64,000 bases of DNA from positions 124,001 to 188,000 of the forward strand of contig PTFA01000415.1 in the NCBI GenBank assembly GCA_003342895.1, written 5' to 3'. Both the position numbers and the translations under genes were made by a program. The stretch's first letter is position 1. Each line of letters starts with the position of its first letter. The notes beneath the pieces are model-generated. The model was not told the DNA's origin and made no database searches. It saw only the letters and a program-made list of their open reading frames with translations. The DNA comes from Casuarius casuarius. Its lineage: Eukaryota; Chordata; Aves; Casuariiformes; Casuariidae. Positions 50,180-61,866 of this stretch are shown piece after piece.

Positions 50180-52784
50180 TGAATACAAAATATTGTAAAA
50201 CCTATCTTAAAAAATACCTGAAAACTCTCTGCAAATACATTACATATATTTAGTCTTAAATGCTTAATATTTTTTCTTATGTGTTCAGGCTTTATCCTAC
50301 GCAATGATAACGTCAGCCTTTCTTGCCAATATTCTCAGGAATAAAATAATAATATTCTGGAAATTATTTGGATAATGCTTAGTAAAATAAAACGTAATAA
50401 ATAGAAAATATTTTCTGAACAATGCTGTTTTGAAAGTACTATCAATGAGAATGAAAACACTCTCCATTTGAAAAGAGAAGTTAGAAAACAAAGTAAGCTT
50501 TATTTTAGTCATACATAATTTATTCAGATCAAAATATTTGCACTTGTATTTTGAGGAAAGTGGCCTGATTTTCATGGAAGTAAAAGTCACAGTCTCAATG
50601 ATTTGAGGAGGTACAGGACATTCAAAATAGCCTTGTTTCTGCCTAAAAGTAAATCCATGTTCCCAATATTTTATTAAAAGTAAAATTTGGTCACTTCTAT
50701 CTGTAACCCCACCAAGGGAGAATGAATCTTAAAGAATTTGAACTCACAGAAAAAAGAAAGGCCGTTGGTCATGAAAGAGCAGGTACTAAAATGTCAAAGG
50801 CCCTGTTTCAGCCCCATTGATTATTCTTGACTCTAAGAACAGTTTTCAGATGACAAAAACACTTTTCTTATATGTGTAAGTACATGTTGTTACATTTGCT
50901 TGAAGTGGCATTCAAGGCCTCTATTAAGGACCTGAATTATATGAGCTCCATTTATTCTTTTGTCCTCTTCTCTGGATGCTGTTATGTAAAGTAAAGATTT
51001 CTGATAGCCAAAATTCAAAATGCTTACCGTCTTCTCAGATATTTCTGCCAATGGGTGCCTGTGCATTATGTTGCATTTCCATAACACCAGATGACACCCA
51101 GCAAGTGCATGGCTTTATATGCTGGCTCAAAATCAACAGCTATGAACAGGAACTAGGCCTTATAATGTATATCTGCATAGACATGAGGAACTCATGTTAG
51201 CAGTGGGATTATACCCCTTATTTCTGTGTTCAGAAATGCTCTTTTTTCTGTCTTTTTTTTTTCCTTCAGCATTAAGACAAAGGTCTTAAAGGTAAAAATT
51301 GCAGAATCTGAATTGGAATCTAGTTTATTCCTTAGTGCTCTGTTCTGTAGCTATTTCATGCACAGGATGTGCATTGGAGCAGGTGGAATACCGCATTGGT
51401 GGGAGCCAATACAGAATCCAAAGGTGAGGAGGAAATTCTTGAGTACAGATGACTCTTGCTCTTCATTAGTCTCTTCTGACTCTAAACTATGAAAGCTGGC
51501 TCTCTCCTGTCATCACTAGTGACATCCAGGTGGTTAGAAATTAAATCCTTTGCTAGCTGTCGTGGCTATAACTATTCCTTTTAAAATTGATAAATATTAA
51601 AAACATACACCTATAAATATATAGATGTAGTATATTGGCATATCTTTCACTTTAGGCCAAGGAACATACATAATTATTAAGTAACTATTAGATAACTCTT
51701 AGTTTAATTTTGTGTGTCATGTTGTTACCTGAGTGTCATAATTTTTACAGTATTTAAGGGAAATAAATTCAGCTGAACCTGATGGTCATGTCAGCTCCAA
51801 GCCACAATCAGAGTGCCTGCTTGACTACTATATCTCTGCTAGCTCTGAGATTTGCTGTAGGCCCCAAACAACTGCTGGATAGATATTAGTTAATAACATC
51901 ACATAACCAATTAAAGTGTAGTGAAACAGCTCTGGCAGTCAATCCTGTGTTCACAATGCAACGTTCACAATGCTTAAATTAGCCCCTATAACCAGAATAA
52001 AAGAGATGGGGCTCGAATTCTCAAATTCTTCTCAAATTCAAAATTAGCCTAATCTCTGTTCTGCTTGGTGTCTTCAATCGTTCTAATGTGTTCATAGAAA
52101 CACTGTTTAATTTGTATTGTAGCAGTGTCCTGAAAGCACCTCTCTTGCTAGGGCTTCTTTGGACACTTAATGATAAGTATGTATGAGGAAAGTTCTTTGC
52201 TCTAAAGAGCTTATACCCTAGATGTGTCAACAATGACCTTTACAATAATTATGAGTTTAAAACCGGTGGTCCACAGATCAGCTGTTGCTATTCATTCAGA
52301 TACTTAGACTTTCAAGTGGGGTTGACAGCAGTAGCTTCTACTTTGCATAATGAATAGGGAGCATGTTTTTAAGTATTTTATTTTATTGGTACTAAAGTTG
52401 TCTAGAATAGACAGAGTAAGAGTGAGTTTACAAGCAACTTTAAGCTTCATTTGCTAATTTATGAGGTTTTCCCTTTTGAGTCTTAATAGCAGACTCTTAA
52501 ATTGGGGGGGGGGGTTGCCTATAAGGTATATGATCGGATTATTTTTAATTTTTGTTTTAAATGGACATGAAATTAAATCTGTGATCTTATTATGTGACAA
52601 ATAGAAAATTGAATTTTACCTGGAAATGAAAACAGACTTGGGAGTAACTGGGGTATCTTGATTAGTGATTTCCTTTCTTCATTTTTGAGATTTATTTGTT
52701 ATTCTGTCTGTGTTATTGCTACATTTATTGAGTGCTTTATAATTTTATTTTTCACTTAAGCAGTAAGCCTGTTTCCTATTGTCC

Positions 52785-53065
52785 ACCTTTAGTGATTGTC
52801 TTCCTTTCTCTTGGATGTTTCATTCTATTTTCTTTTTAAAAAACCTCCCCTTCTTCTTTCATTCTTCATCTTTCTTACTATTTTCAGCATTATCTTTCTC
52901 TTTTCTTTGATAATGTTGGTTTGCTATTTATCTCTGTTCATTTTCCTTGCTTTTTTCCATTGGGTTCCTGGTAGTTCTGATTCTTCCTATCTACTCAATT
53001 CCTTTTGATTGCTTTCTTTTTATTATTTCACCTCCTCTTGCATCAACACTATCTTCCTCCCTGTT
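52785..53065 (+). other. Pyrimidine-rich tract on the plus strand
   Basis: For about 280 bp the plus strand is dominated by T and C (TTCTTTC, CCTTCTTC and similar) with few A or G. A 70-codon plus-strand frame here reads as almost pure phenylalanine, leucine, isoleucine and serine. That is the expected product of T-rich DNA and not a membrane protein. Confidence 0.6.
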
Positions 53066-55573
53066 CTGAACTGCATGGCTATTCATAATATTAAATAATG
53101 ACCCTTTGTAATTGTAGATTCCTTTGAGATACTACCTTCTCTTCAGCAATCTGCTATTTTCCCAGGATGTTTTTTTCTATATATATTAGTGACAATGAAC
53201 TGGGATTTGTTAGGGCTGGGTCATTTCATTTTGCCCAGTACTGATGAAAGGAGAATTTGGTGGAAAAATTCCCTTTTGTATTAGTCTTACGGTAGTCAAT
53301 ACTGTGTTTTCCTCTTCCATTTTTCTATAGCCTGGATCTTCAAGGTGACGGAAATGAGTACAACAGAGTAGCTCCACTGTATCTTTCAGGGATGGAAACA
53401 TTATAGTCCTTTAGAGGACAGTTTGATTGCTTGTTCATACTGTTTCAATTATAGAATAGTGGCAAATCAGACTGTCCCTTTTTTCATCATATATGTGTTC
53501 CAAAAAAACTTAATGTTCTTCATGTGTCATCTTTGTTACAGAAATGAGTGTAATACTTCCAACTGAAAGTAATTAGAGCTAATTGTTAATTGTCAATTAT
53601 TATGGAGTTGTATTATTGCCATTCCTACCCTAAGGCTCCATCCAGAATCTTAGATTTTATATGAAGTGTTTATTTCTTTGAGCATAGAAATCTGTTTTTG
53701 AAGTTTAGCGCTCATTTTATTTATTTTGTAAGAAGCTGTATGTAATGTTTTCACAGAAATGCAAGCCTTGCTAGTGAATTCCTGTAAAACCCTACCTTCA
53801 CTTATAACAATGGACAATATCTGCCCATTTCCTCATGCCGATAATTGTTAGCATATTTTTTTTCATAGACAGAAAAAATCAGTATGAATTTTTCCATATC
53901 TTTTTCCCCCAGAAACTCTCTTCAGGCTGATTAAGTCCTTGAGATTTTAAATGTGATGGATTTATTTGTAATAAACAGGTGTATATTCTATGCTGATCAG
54001 TCTTCCTTCACTAGCTCCTTGTCAGTGTCTGGATTGTTCCCATGAGATAGGAAGGATTTAAGTTGATTAAAACACCTGATACTATAATACTAGCTTAACA
54101 TTTAAAAATAAATGAAGAAAAACAATCACTTCTGTGTTTAGTAGATTCTATACTTATCTCTATTAATATATTTGAAAATAAAAAAAATCTAAAGCTTACA
54201 GGCATTAATTTTTAGGAGAAGAGGGGAAAAAAGTGATTAAAACTATACAAGCTATGGAAGTCTGAAAATTTCTTCAGAATAGTGTAATTAATACTCAACA
54301 AATGCTGTGGAGATAGGTAATAGATACATTTAGATTTTTTCTGACTGACCAGAAGTCTGTTTGCTGGCCAGAAAAGTTCAAATGAACAGTTGCAAGGTTA
54401 TCACTTCCTTACCTCGGGCATTAGATTTTTTTACTATGGGGAGTGTCCGTATGTCTCCCTCCCATCCCCGGCCCTACGGTGACCCCATGATGATGATGCT
54501 CCAACTTTAGGAAAATACTGCGAGGCATTATTAGCCAGGGTTCATTTATGCAGCCCTTTGAACATATGGAGCTTTATTTGCATAAGGATAACTGTTACAG
54601 CTGGTGTCAGTCCAGTTCTTAGTGGACAGGTGTCTGCAGTCCCATAAATACCAATGACAGTGCTTAATAAGCCATAACAGTAGTCTCATCAAGAAGACCA
54701 AGGATGTATTTAATGCAGAAAGTGGACTCATTGACCAGTTCATAGAAACTCAGATGCATATGATCGTGCCATGCTTGGTTTATGGTTCAGGTGTGGTTTT
54801 TTTTCTCTGGGTTTCTGTCCAAGTTTTTTCCATGCCATTGCAATAATTTTTGGCTTAAACTTTTCAATGGTAGCTGCATTGCACTTCCAGAGCTTGAGTG
54901 TGAAAATGGCAAATTCCATACTCTATGTAAGTTTAGGTTTCTTGATTTTTCACATATGCTTTAAAATATAGTCTTTTAAAAGGATCTCTCTTCTTGAAAT
55001 AAGATATATCAATACTTCCCTCTCCCCCAAGCCCCAGTATTCAAATGCACAATAAGCTACCTATATGATCTTGTTTATTCTCTGTAATATATTGATGGAG
55101 GGAAAAAAAGCGTCGTATAAATCACAATAATTTAATAGGTTTTGTCAATATACATCTTTCACTTAAATGGGCCAGCATGTAAATTAGCAGTCCACATGTG
55201 AGATTTTGTAGGATGACAGATGGTCTCTTTTCCCCCTGGATAATTAAGTCCCATCCTCTGGAATCACAGGCAACCATGTAACTGATACCTGATCCACTCC
55301 CATCCAGAGAACAGCAGTGCATAGAGCTGCTGTAGTAGGAGGCCCAAAGGGTCGATAGTGGAAGAGATGAAGAATATAGCTAGACAGAATAAGCTTGATA
55401 TTTTCAATGCCCTAGCACCCAGTAGTAGGTGTCTGGCTTGTCTCTCACCTAAGAATGTGGTGTGTTCTGATTTTCATTGATTTTGACCTAAAATTTTTCA
55501 TAACCTGAATTGTTGAAGCATTCAGAAATATATGCTTGCTGGTACTGCTTTGTGTACTCCTGTAGTGAGTGCA

Positions 55574-55594
55574 TGTGTGCGTGTGTGTGCGTGT
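55574..55594 (+). repeat. (GT)n-rich microsatellite with GC interruptions
   Basis: GT units are interrupted twice by GTGCGT, which is typical of an ageing GT repeat. Confidence 0.75.
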
Positions 55595-56772
55595 TCAGAG
55601 ATGCATTTCAGTATTCTTTGTTTTTCTTGCTGCATTTTCAGTTAATATTACTGTCTAGTGGCCTGTATTGAATTACCCTTTGGTACTCCTACCTCAGATA
55701 CTGAAGTTATGCATAACTTCACTAAAATGTTTCTATTAAAATTCGTGAGGCTATTAGCATGGGTAAAATGTAGGTGTATGATTAAATGTTTAAAAGATAA
55801 ATGAAATATTTTGATAAAAATGACCATCTCTGAGCTTGTTCTGCAAGTCCTCAAATAAGAAGTTTTCCAAATGAAAGGCCTTATTCCAAAAACCTTTATT
55901 TATGCAGGGTGGAATTCTTCCCTGTATTGTATCTTCCCTCTTTAGCTTTCGAGGTTATGTACTTATGCTTTTTATGTAGTGCTTTGTAATTTTGTCTCCT
56001 TAGAGTGAAATTGGAAAAAAACAGCCAGACTTTTGTACTGATCAGAAAACCACTGAGAAAGAACAAAAATACAAAGTTTTGAGGACTGAAGTGTACCCTA
56101 AATCATGCCACAGAAGAAAGCCATCTGTTTCCAGACAAGTATTCCATGTCCAAAACACTCTCCTGAAGTAGATACCTAAAAGCAGGATTGTTCTTTGAAG
56201 GGATGTAGAGGTTTTCCTCTTTTATGCAAAATACTTTAAACTTCTATAGGGGTATGAAAGAGCAACTGAACTGCAGCTCCTTGCTTTAAAACCTATACAG
56301 TAGAGAAAAACAGATCGGGATTCCTTCAGATAGAGAGAAAGGAAATCTACAATCAAAGGTCTAAATTTAAAGACTAATATTTAAAACCATCATCTGAGAG
56401 GGGACTTACAGGGCTCTATATCTTACTGCGTCTTTTTTTATCCAGTGATTGTTTAATATAAACTACATTTAAAACTTACTGTCAGAGTAACCAAACTGCA
56501 ATGTCCCCATTCACAGAGGAGTGCTCAAAGCACTATGCTGAGGAGTCATGACTATTTTTACTTGCCAACCCTGACTCCTACTCCTGAATCCTCTTACAGA
56601 GAGATGGAGCGTGTTCCTTTTGCGGAATAGCAAAGGTGTTTATAGTACCGTCCAGCCTTCTCCTTGGAGATCTGTGTTTTGCTACTGTTAGACATGTGCA
56701 TGAATTAAATCAAGCTAGTCTGCATGTTATTTTATAGAACAGATATGTGGAACACCTTTTGCCTTGCCTTCT

Positions 56773-57098
56773 TGCAGGAGATTAACGGACAGCACACCAA
56801 TCAATATGATTAAATGCTGACACTTTATTAAGCCCAAATAGCATCTTTTGTATGCTTTAACCGTGATCATGTGAATCAAACTATACAGTGATTGGTACAT
56901 GTTCATTTAACACGCACCTCTGAACAGTATGTGATTGGATAGCAGGTACTGTCCACGAGGAGGCAAAGAAACTCCCCTAAGCCCGTAAGTTTCTCACTCA
57001 ACATCTGGGAGTTGTTTTTCTCGTTCCAAGGACAGCTTCTCACCACATTGCATGCCCTCTAGTAACCTTACCGGTAGGCCGCAAAACCTACTTTCACA
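56773..57098 (-). mobile_element. Probable retroviral solo LTR (ERVK/alpharetrovirus-like)
   Basis: Read on the minus strand, this roughly 326-bp block has the layout of a retroviral LTR. It starts TGTGAAAG, carries two CCAATCAC boxes in the U3-like part, has a TATA-like CATACAAAAG, then an AATAAAG polyadenylation signal. After the signal comes a short R/U5-like part containing ATTGGTGTGC and CCGTTAATC, and it ends in CTCCTGCA. The length, the TG...CA ends and the ATTGGTGTGC followed by CCGTT motif resemble avian leukosis-type LTRs as I remember them. No gag, pol or env frames flank it, so it would be a solo LTR left by recombination. I see no clean 6-bp target-site duplication: the flanks are CCTTCT on the left and CTCTTG on the right. 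The exact ends are therefore uncertain. Avian LTR families are numerous and I cannot name the family. Confidence 0.55.
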
Positions 57099-57264
57099 CT
57101 CTTGCTATTGGCATTAGGGCTGGATTGCTCACATGTCCGTTTTCCTCCAGATAATCCTCCACACCTTCTCACCTTTCTTCCCTGCCCCTCCCCGTGTATT
57201 TCAGAGAAAGGTTTGCATCTCTCTTTTTTAAGCAATTCAGTGTGGTAGATTTATAGAACCTGAC

Positions 57265-57420
57265 TGAGCTTAGGCACTAAGTTATGCAGCCCTGTCAAGA
57301 TTCAAGGTTGCCAGGAATGCCCGGAAATGAAACGTTAGATGCCTGGAGATCTTTAAGGCACCTATCTGAGGTGTCGAGTCAATTTAGGCACCTCTAGGCT
57401 TAAGTGGCAGCTGAAAAAGG
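57265..57420. repeat. Old interspersed-repeat remnant with TAGGCACCT motifs
   Basis: The motif TTAGGCAC or TAGGCACCT occurs at 57270, 57356 and 57385, with AGATGCCTGGAGATCTTTAAGGCACCTATCT-type wording in between (given here only as motif positions). From memory, this resembles degenerate copies of an old archosaur/turtle repeat built around TTAGGCACCTAA. It sits directly beyond the probable LTR. The family name and the boundaries are not secure. Confidence 0.35.
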
Positions 57421-58831
57421 GTTTTCAGTAGTAGTTTTGGATTTAAGAGCATGGATTTCTTTTTTAATCACATTTTAAGTGGTGAATTCCTAATTTTGGA
57501 TTTAGCACAGTATCAAGGGTTTATGTAATGCACAGTTCTTATATTTATCCATTGACAATAATAAGAATAAAAGCAATAATGACTGCATCCCATTCTACTA
57601 TTTGGGTAATTTGACCTTGGGTCCACAAATATTTGGTTTCTTGCTCTGCTAGGGAAAAGTTTCAGTCCATTTTTATGCGCTTTTTAGTTTTTTCTCCAAA
57701 CTGCATTGAATCTGTGGAAGTGGAATTCTTGATAAGACAAAAATTTATAGTCAGTATGTCTGTATGAGTTTAAAAGGCCCACGCCTGGGTTTCATTCAGG
57801 GTTCTCCTGTTGATTGTTTCTGACCTGATGCAACTCTTAGAAAATACTAAAATTAATCAGGATTATATATTGGCAGCATTGAATTTGATAGGATTACATT
57901 GGTAATCCTAAAACATAAACTGCCTGTTAAAGACGTACAATATAATATACCAATTCTCAGCTGAGGTATCGGTATCGCTCTGGCCACAGCAGCACAGAGC
58001 TTAGCAGCATAATGAGTTTTATATTGCCCTGGACAGTTTACTGTCATAACCTGGACTAGATAATTCAAAACGTGCATTAAAATAAAGCTGCTCTACCATG
58101 TGCTTCAGTCTGACAGATGCTATCTAGTATAAACTAACTCAAATTTCTTAAAAAATGCACTTTAAAATACATCCCCCACTAATATTTGGGTTTGTTTTGG
58201 ACTTGCCTTCTGTGCCTCACCTGTGGAGTTCTCCTACTGCAGCGTGAGTGCTGTGGGTCTGAGGGACAGCGAAACACCAGCAGGGATGTTTGCAGTACAA
58301 TGACCGCGTTGATGGCTGTGGAAATGAGTTGCAGTTAAAATATCCTTTCTTCCTCTTCTGCTTTCTCCACTGCCAAAATGAACTCCTTAAGTTGTTCTGA
58401 TTATGAAGCATTTCATTTTATTCTTTCTGTTAGTATTTGTTGTTTCACTTGATATGTCTTTTATTCTCACTCTTATGATGATGATGCTATTTTTGCAGGG
58501 AGAAGTTTATAAAGAACTCAGTTGCACTGGGGTTTTTGTTTCTTTTGCTTGTTGCTAGTTTTGGCCCCAGGTGGGTGTTCCAAGTCTCAGAAACACATGC
58601 AATTACTGTAACTGCCAAAACAAGTGCCGCCTCGATAGAAGGGAGAAAATGTCTGCTATTACTACGACTGAAAGGTAATTACATAGCTAAATAAGGGAAA
58701 TGAGAACAACAATGTAAAGAATGCTGAAAAGTAAGTAGGACATTAACTGCAGTTCTATGTGGAACAGCAATTACGTGGAAATACCTGCTTTAGACTCAGA
58801 AATGGTGCTCCTAGATTGTGATTGCAGTTTG

Positions 58832-58919
58832 ATTTATTCCAGTGTAAATCAGGAGTAACTGCTACATTGCAGTCAGTGGCATTACAAGAGTGTAAAACAA
58901 GTGTAACTTGTGTACGTGC
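58832..58919. repeat. Old palindromic interspersed-repeat remnant
   Basis: The block contains CAGTGTAAATCAGGAGTAAC, then a centre with GCAGTCAGTGGCATTAC, then AGTGTAAAAC and AAGTGTAAC. The two halves are imperfect inverted copies (GTAACTGC against GCATTAC, and repeated GTGTAAA). As I remember it, this pattern is a common ancient element of turtles, crocodilians and birds whose fresher copies have CCATTGAAGTCAATGG at the centre. The copy is decayed, which fits an old insertion. I cannot name the family with certainty. Confidence 0.4.
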
Positions 58920-61058
58920 TTTGGATTATCCCCAGTCTTACCATTAGTCAAGCAAGAGGGTGAGCGGCGCCTGTGAAAAGCAGGATTGTGCTCTGCAGGT
59001 GGGGCCTGTGGCGATGCTGTGGTCTGCTGCCCTCACTGCTGGCTGCCGCGGCTGCAGTGGCTGCAACGTGGAACAGTCCCAAAGGTTAGAAGCAAAGCGT
59101 GTCCCTATTTGAGTTATGTGACTAGAAAAAGAAAAATGTAAAATATACTTATTAAAGGTATCAGACAAGCATCATTTTGAAAGAAAACTTCATTTGAAGT
59201 GAAGGAGGAAATATTAAGGTGTCAAACTGTCTATTTAAATGGCATCTATTTGGAGTTCTTTCAGGGCTTTGGAGGACTTTAAGGGCTTAAGGGACAAGCA
59301 TAGCAAATGAAAGGGGATGATGATTAATATATTATCCATAGGAATGTGAGGTTTTGTATATGAGAAACATTAATATCACCTGTGTGGAAGGTCTACAGAA
59401 TATATTCTGTAGTAGTAACAGAGGCACACATGTAATAGCTTTATGAAAAAATAATTATCTAAAAGTTGGGAGAATTTTCCAGGCTTTTTATAAATACTGT
59501 TTTTGACAACTTCACTCCTGCTGCTAAACCAACGCGATACTGGTTTTTTTCTTTTTTCCAACCTTAGCTTTGTCAGTATTTCTCATCTTGACTGAGGTTT
59601 CTGTCTTGCGCTAGTTTTTGTGCATACCGTAACTGTGGTAATGTACAAGCAATTCCATTGGAATGATGTTAAGTGAATTTGGACTTGCACTGAATTTGGG
59701 CATCTGTGTTCTTTTTCAAATCTTGGACCTATAAGTGTTTTATTTATGGCAGTGCTGGGCATTTAGGGTTTCTGCCAAGCTGGTTAGTTTTTCACTTGGA
59801 GAAGCTCCTGTTAGTTCATGTGTGATTTACTGGGTATATAGAAGTTGTACGTTTTAAAAAGTACTACCACCAACAAAATAAAAAAGGGTATAAGACAGGG
59901 ATTCCTATGCACGCGTTTACAACTGAATTTTTGTGCTTAAATGCTCTGTTGCCCTCATTGAAATCAGTAGCAGTATTGGACTAGTAATCAGCTTTTGGTG
60001 CATGCCATACTGCTGGCTGATAAAGACCTTAGGCCTCAATTTTGGACGTGTGTATCTGTTGATGTAAGTTGGAGACCCCAGGATTGAAGTTTGCAGCAGC
60101 CAAATAGTAAGTTACTTTGTTTAGGAATGATATATTCTACTCTTGATGCCTGCTGCTGATCCAAGCCTGTAAATAGCTGAAAAAATTAAATAAATCTTGT
60201 TAGACTAATGAAAACTTCCAAGCTATCTTTGTCATTTCCACACTAACGAGCAACGTGAACTTTTATAAGTGACTTTAGACTGTTAGCTGCCAGGGTCATT
60301 TGTATTAATTGAATAGTTGTCTGTTATTCTTCACCACTGTTGCAGACTGAGGTTTCAGCTGCTTCGGAAACGTCCACCTGTTGGTCGGGGCAGATTTGGC
60401 AGAATTGCACTTTTTTAGAATTTCCCTCCTAAGCTGAAGGAGACAGGAACTGCTGCCTAGAGGGGCTGTGATATAACAGGAAATGGTAAATTTGTTTTTG
60501 AAAATATTTGCTAAAAATGAAGTTTGAGGGATAGGTTTATAATAAAAACAATTAAGTTACTGTATTTTTGGAAAGAGGCAGGTAGTAGGTACATGCAGCT
60601 TCTGTTTGGATCTGGACATTCCTGTGAATGACAGGCTACGCTGTAAGTGGTATTTCCTACAACCCCCCTCCCCACACCAGTAGGAAGGTGGCAGTCTGTT
60701 CCAGCGACAGTGTGGGTGGTCTCAAAAATGCTTAGCAGTAATCTAAATCATATTAAACAGAGAAAATAATCAATAAGATAAAATAGATATTCCAAATGAA
60801 CATGTTCCTTTCGGTATAAGTTTCTGTTGAAAAGGGAATGAAAAGCAGTTGTGCTAGGCTTTATAAATGTGGCTCTCACCACATTGTACCTGATTTATTC
60901 AAAAAATTATGATTTCAGTTTTTTTCACGGCATATAAAATGTGCTGCAGGTGTCCTCCTAAGGCCACTATGGAGCCCCATAAGGTATCTTTCCTTTTTAA
61001 CTTAACCTATTAATATTTTCAAAGAATAATGAAGAACAGCATACAACCATTTGTTTGT

Positions 61059-61073
61059 TCTCTCTCTCTCTCT
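61059..61073 (+). repeat. (TC)n microsatellite
   Basis: About seven uninterrupted TC units lie here, preceded by TTTGTTTGT. Confidence 0.85.
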
Positions 61074-61580
61074 GTTTGCCTAGTTTGTTTTCCTTGCATT
61101 ATCATTATTTTGTACTGTAGCAGCAAATGTTCCACTGAGACCTAAATAACTAGATAAATAATTTACCAGTTTGAGTTCATTGTTCAGTGCTAGCGTGAGA
61201 TCTAAGTGATTCAAGAACCACCTCTGAACATGTATGTCTGCAAGATTTTTATGAAGAGATAGACATTTGCAATATTATAATGTTTGTACACATGCGGAGT
61301 TAATCTTTCTAGAAGAGGAGAATGCCAAACCCCCGGCCACTGTCCGGAGTTGGTGAACACTAGTTGTTCTTTTCGTAACTTGTGGCCTGAGCCATTTACA
61401 TCAATTGACTGTTGCAAACTCTGTTGGATAACATTTGTTGTCGTAGTCTAGTGAAAGCAAATATAATGATTTATTGGAGCACATACAACAAGAGTAGTTT
61501 CATATTCTGTGTGAAAGCAGCTGATTAATTTCCACTCTAGATATTGCCAGACCTGTATTTTTTTTCTAAGTTCATCTTTT

Positions 61581-61602
61581 TAGTGTCGTTTCACCGACAC
61601 TA
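61581..61602. repeat. Short perfect hairpin with CpG in the stem
   Basis: TAGTGTCG, a six-base loop TTTCAC, then CGACACTA. The stem is too short for a microRNA precursor, and no T tract follows that would suggest a polymerase III product. Confidence 0.75.
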
Positions 61603-61800
61603 TGGTCGGTTATGGCCTTGACCTTCCATACTTGCTGCTTGTGTTTAGTGAAGGAATGGAAATGATGGTGCAGACTTCAGAACTGGAGCTTGGAGTTTCA
61701 GAAATTGCTCAAACTTGCATTATACTACAGCTACAATTAAAGTTATAGCCGTGGATTCTATAAACTGCACCAAAGAGCCATTCCTTCAACCCTAGCTTAC

Positions 61801-61866
61801 CAGCAAAATTTCTCTCTACTTGACTAATTCCCAGAAGGGCCTCTTCTGCCAGTATTGCTAAACTGA
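61801..61866 (-). other. Candidate short exon, minus strand
   Basis: The acceptor is TGTCCTCCTCATCCTGCGTTCAG on the minus strand (CAG at 61867-61869; a second CAG four bases on would start the exon at 61862). The donor is GCTG followed by GTAAGC (61795-61800). The short interval is open in one frame and gives an alanine-, leucine- and glutamate-rich peptide with helix-like composition. It is 66 bp with the first acceptor, 62 bp with the second. I recognise no family. Confidence 0.2.

Larger units (their letters stand above)
43568..56772. other. AT-rich non-coding stretch
   Basis: Minus frames at 44630-44902 (90 codons) and 44874-45164 (96 codons) overlap in a moderately GC-rich patch but match no family and could be chance. 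Further acceptor/donor pairs occur at 49381-49555 (+; GTGCTGCAG and CTG/GTAAGT) and 51366-51423 (+; TTTCATGCACAG and AAAG/GTGAGG). A homeodomain-like TAATTA/TTAATT cluster lies at 53569-53601. The rest is unique AT-rich DNA. Confidence 0.6.

Noticed and set aside
52796..53008. 70-codon very hydrophobic frame, membrane-protein-like
   Set aside because: The DNA is pyrimidine-rich, so Phe, Leu, Ile and Ser follow from composition; no splice sites or family support it.
61581..61602. Hairpin as a microRNA precursor
   Set aside because: The 8-bp stem is far too short for a precursor.
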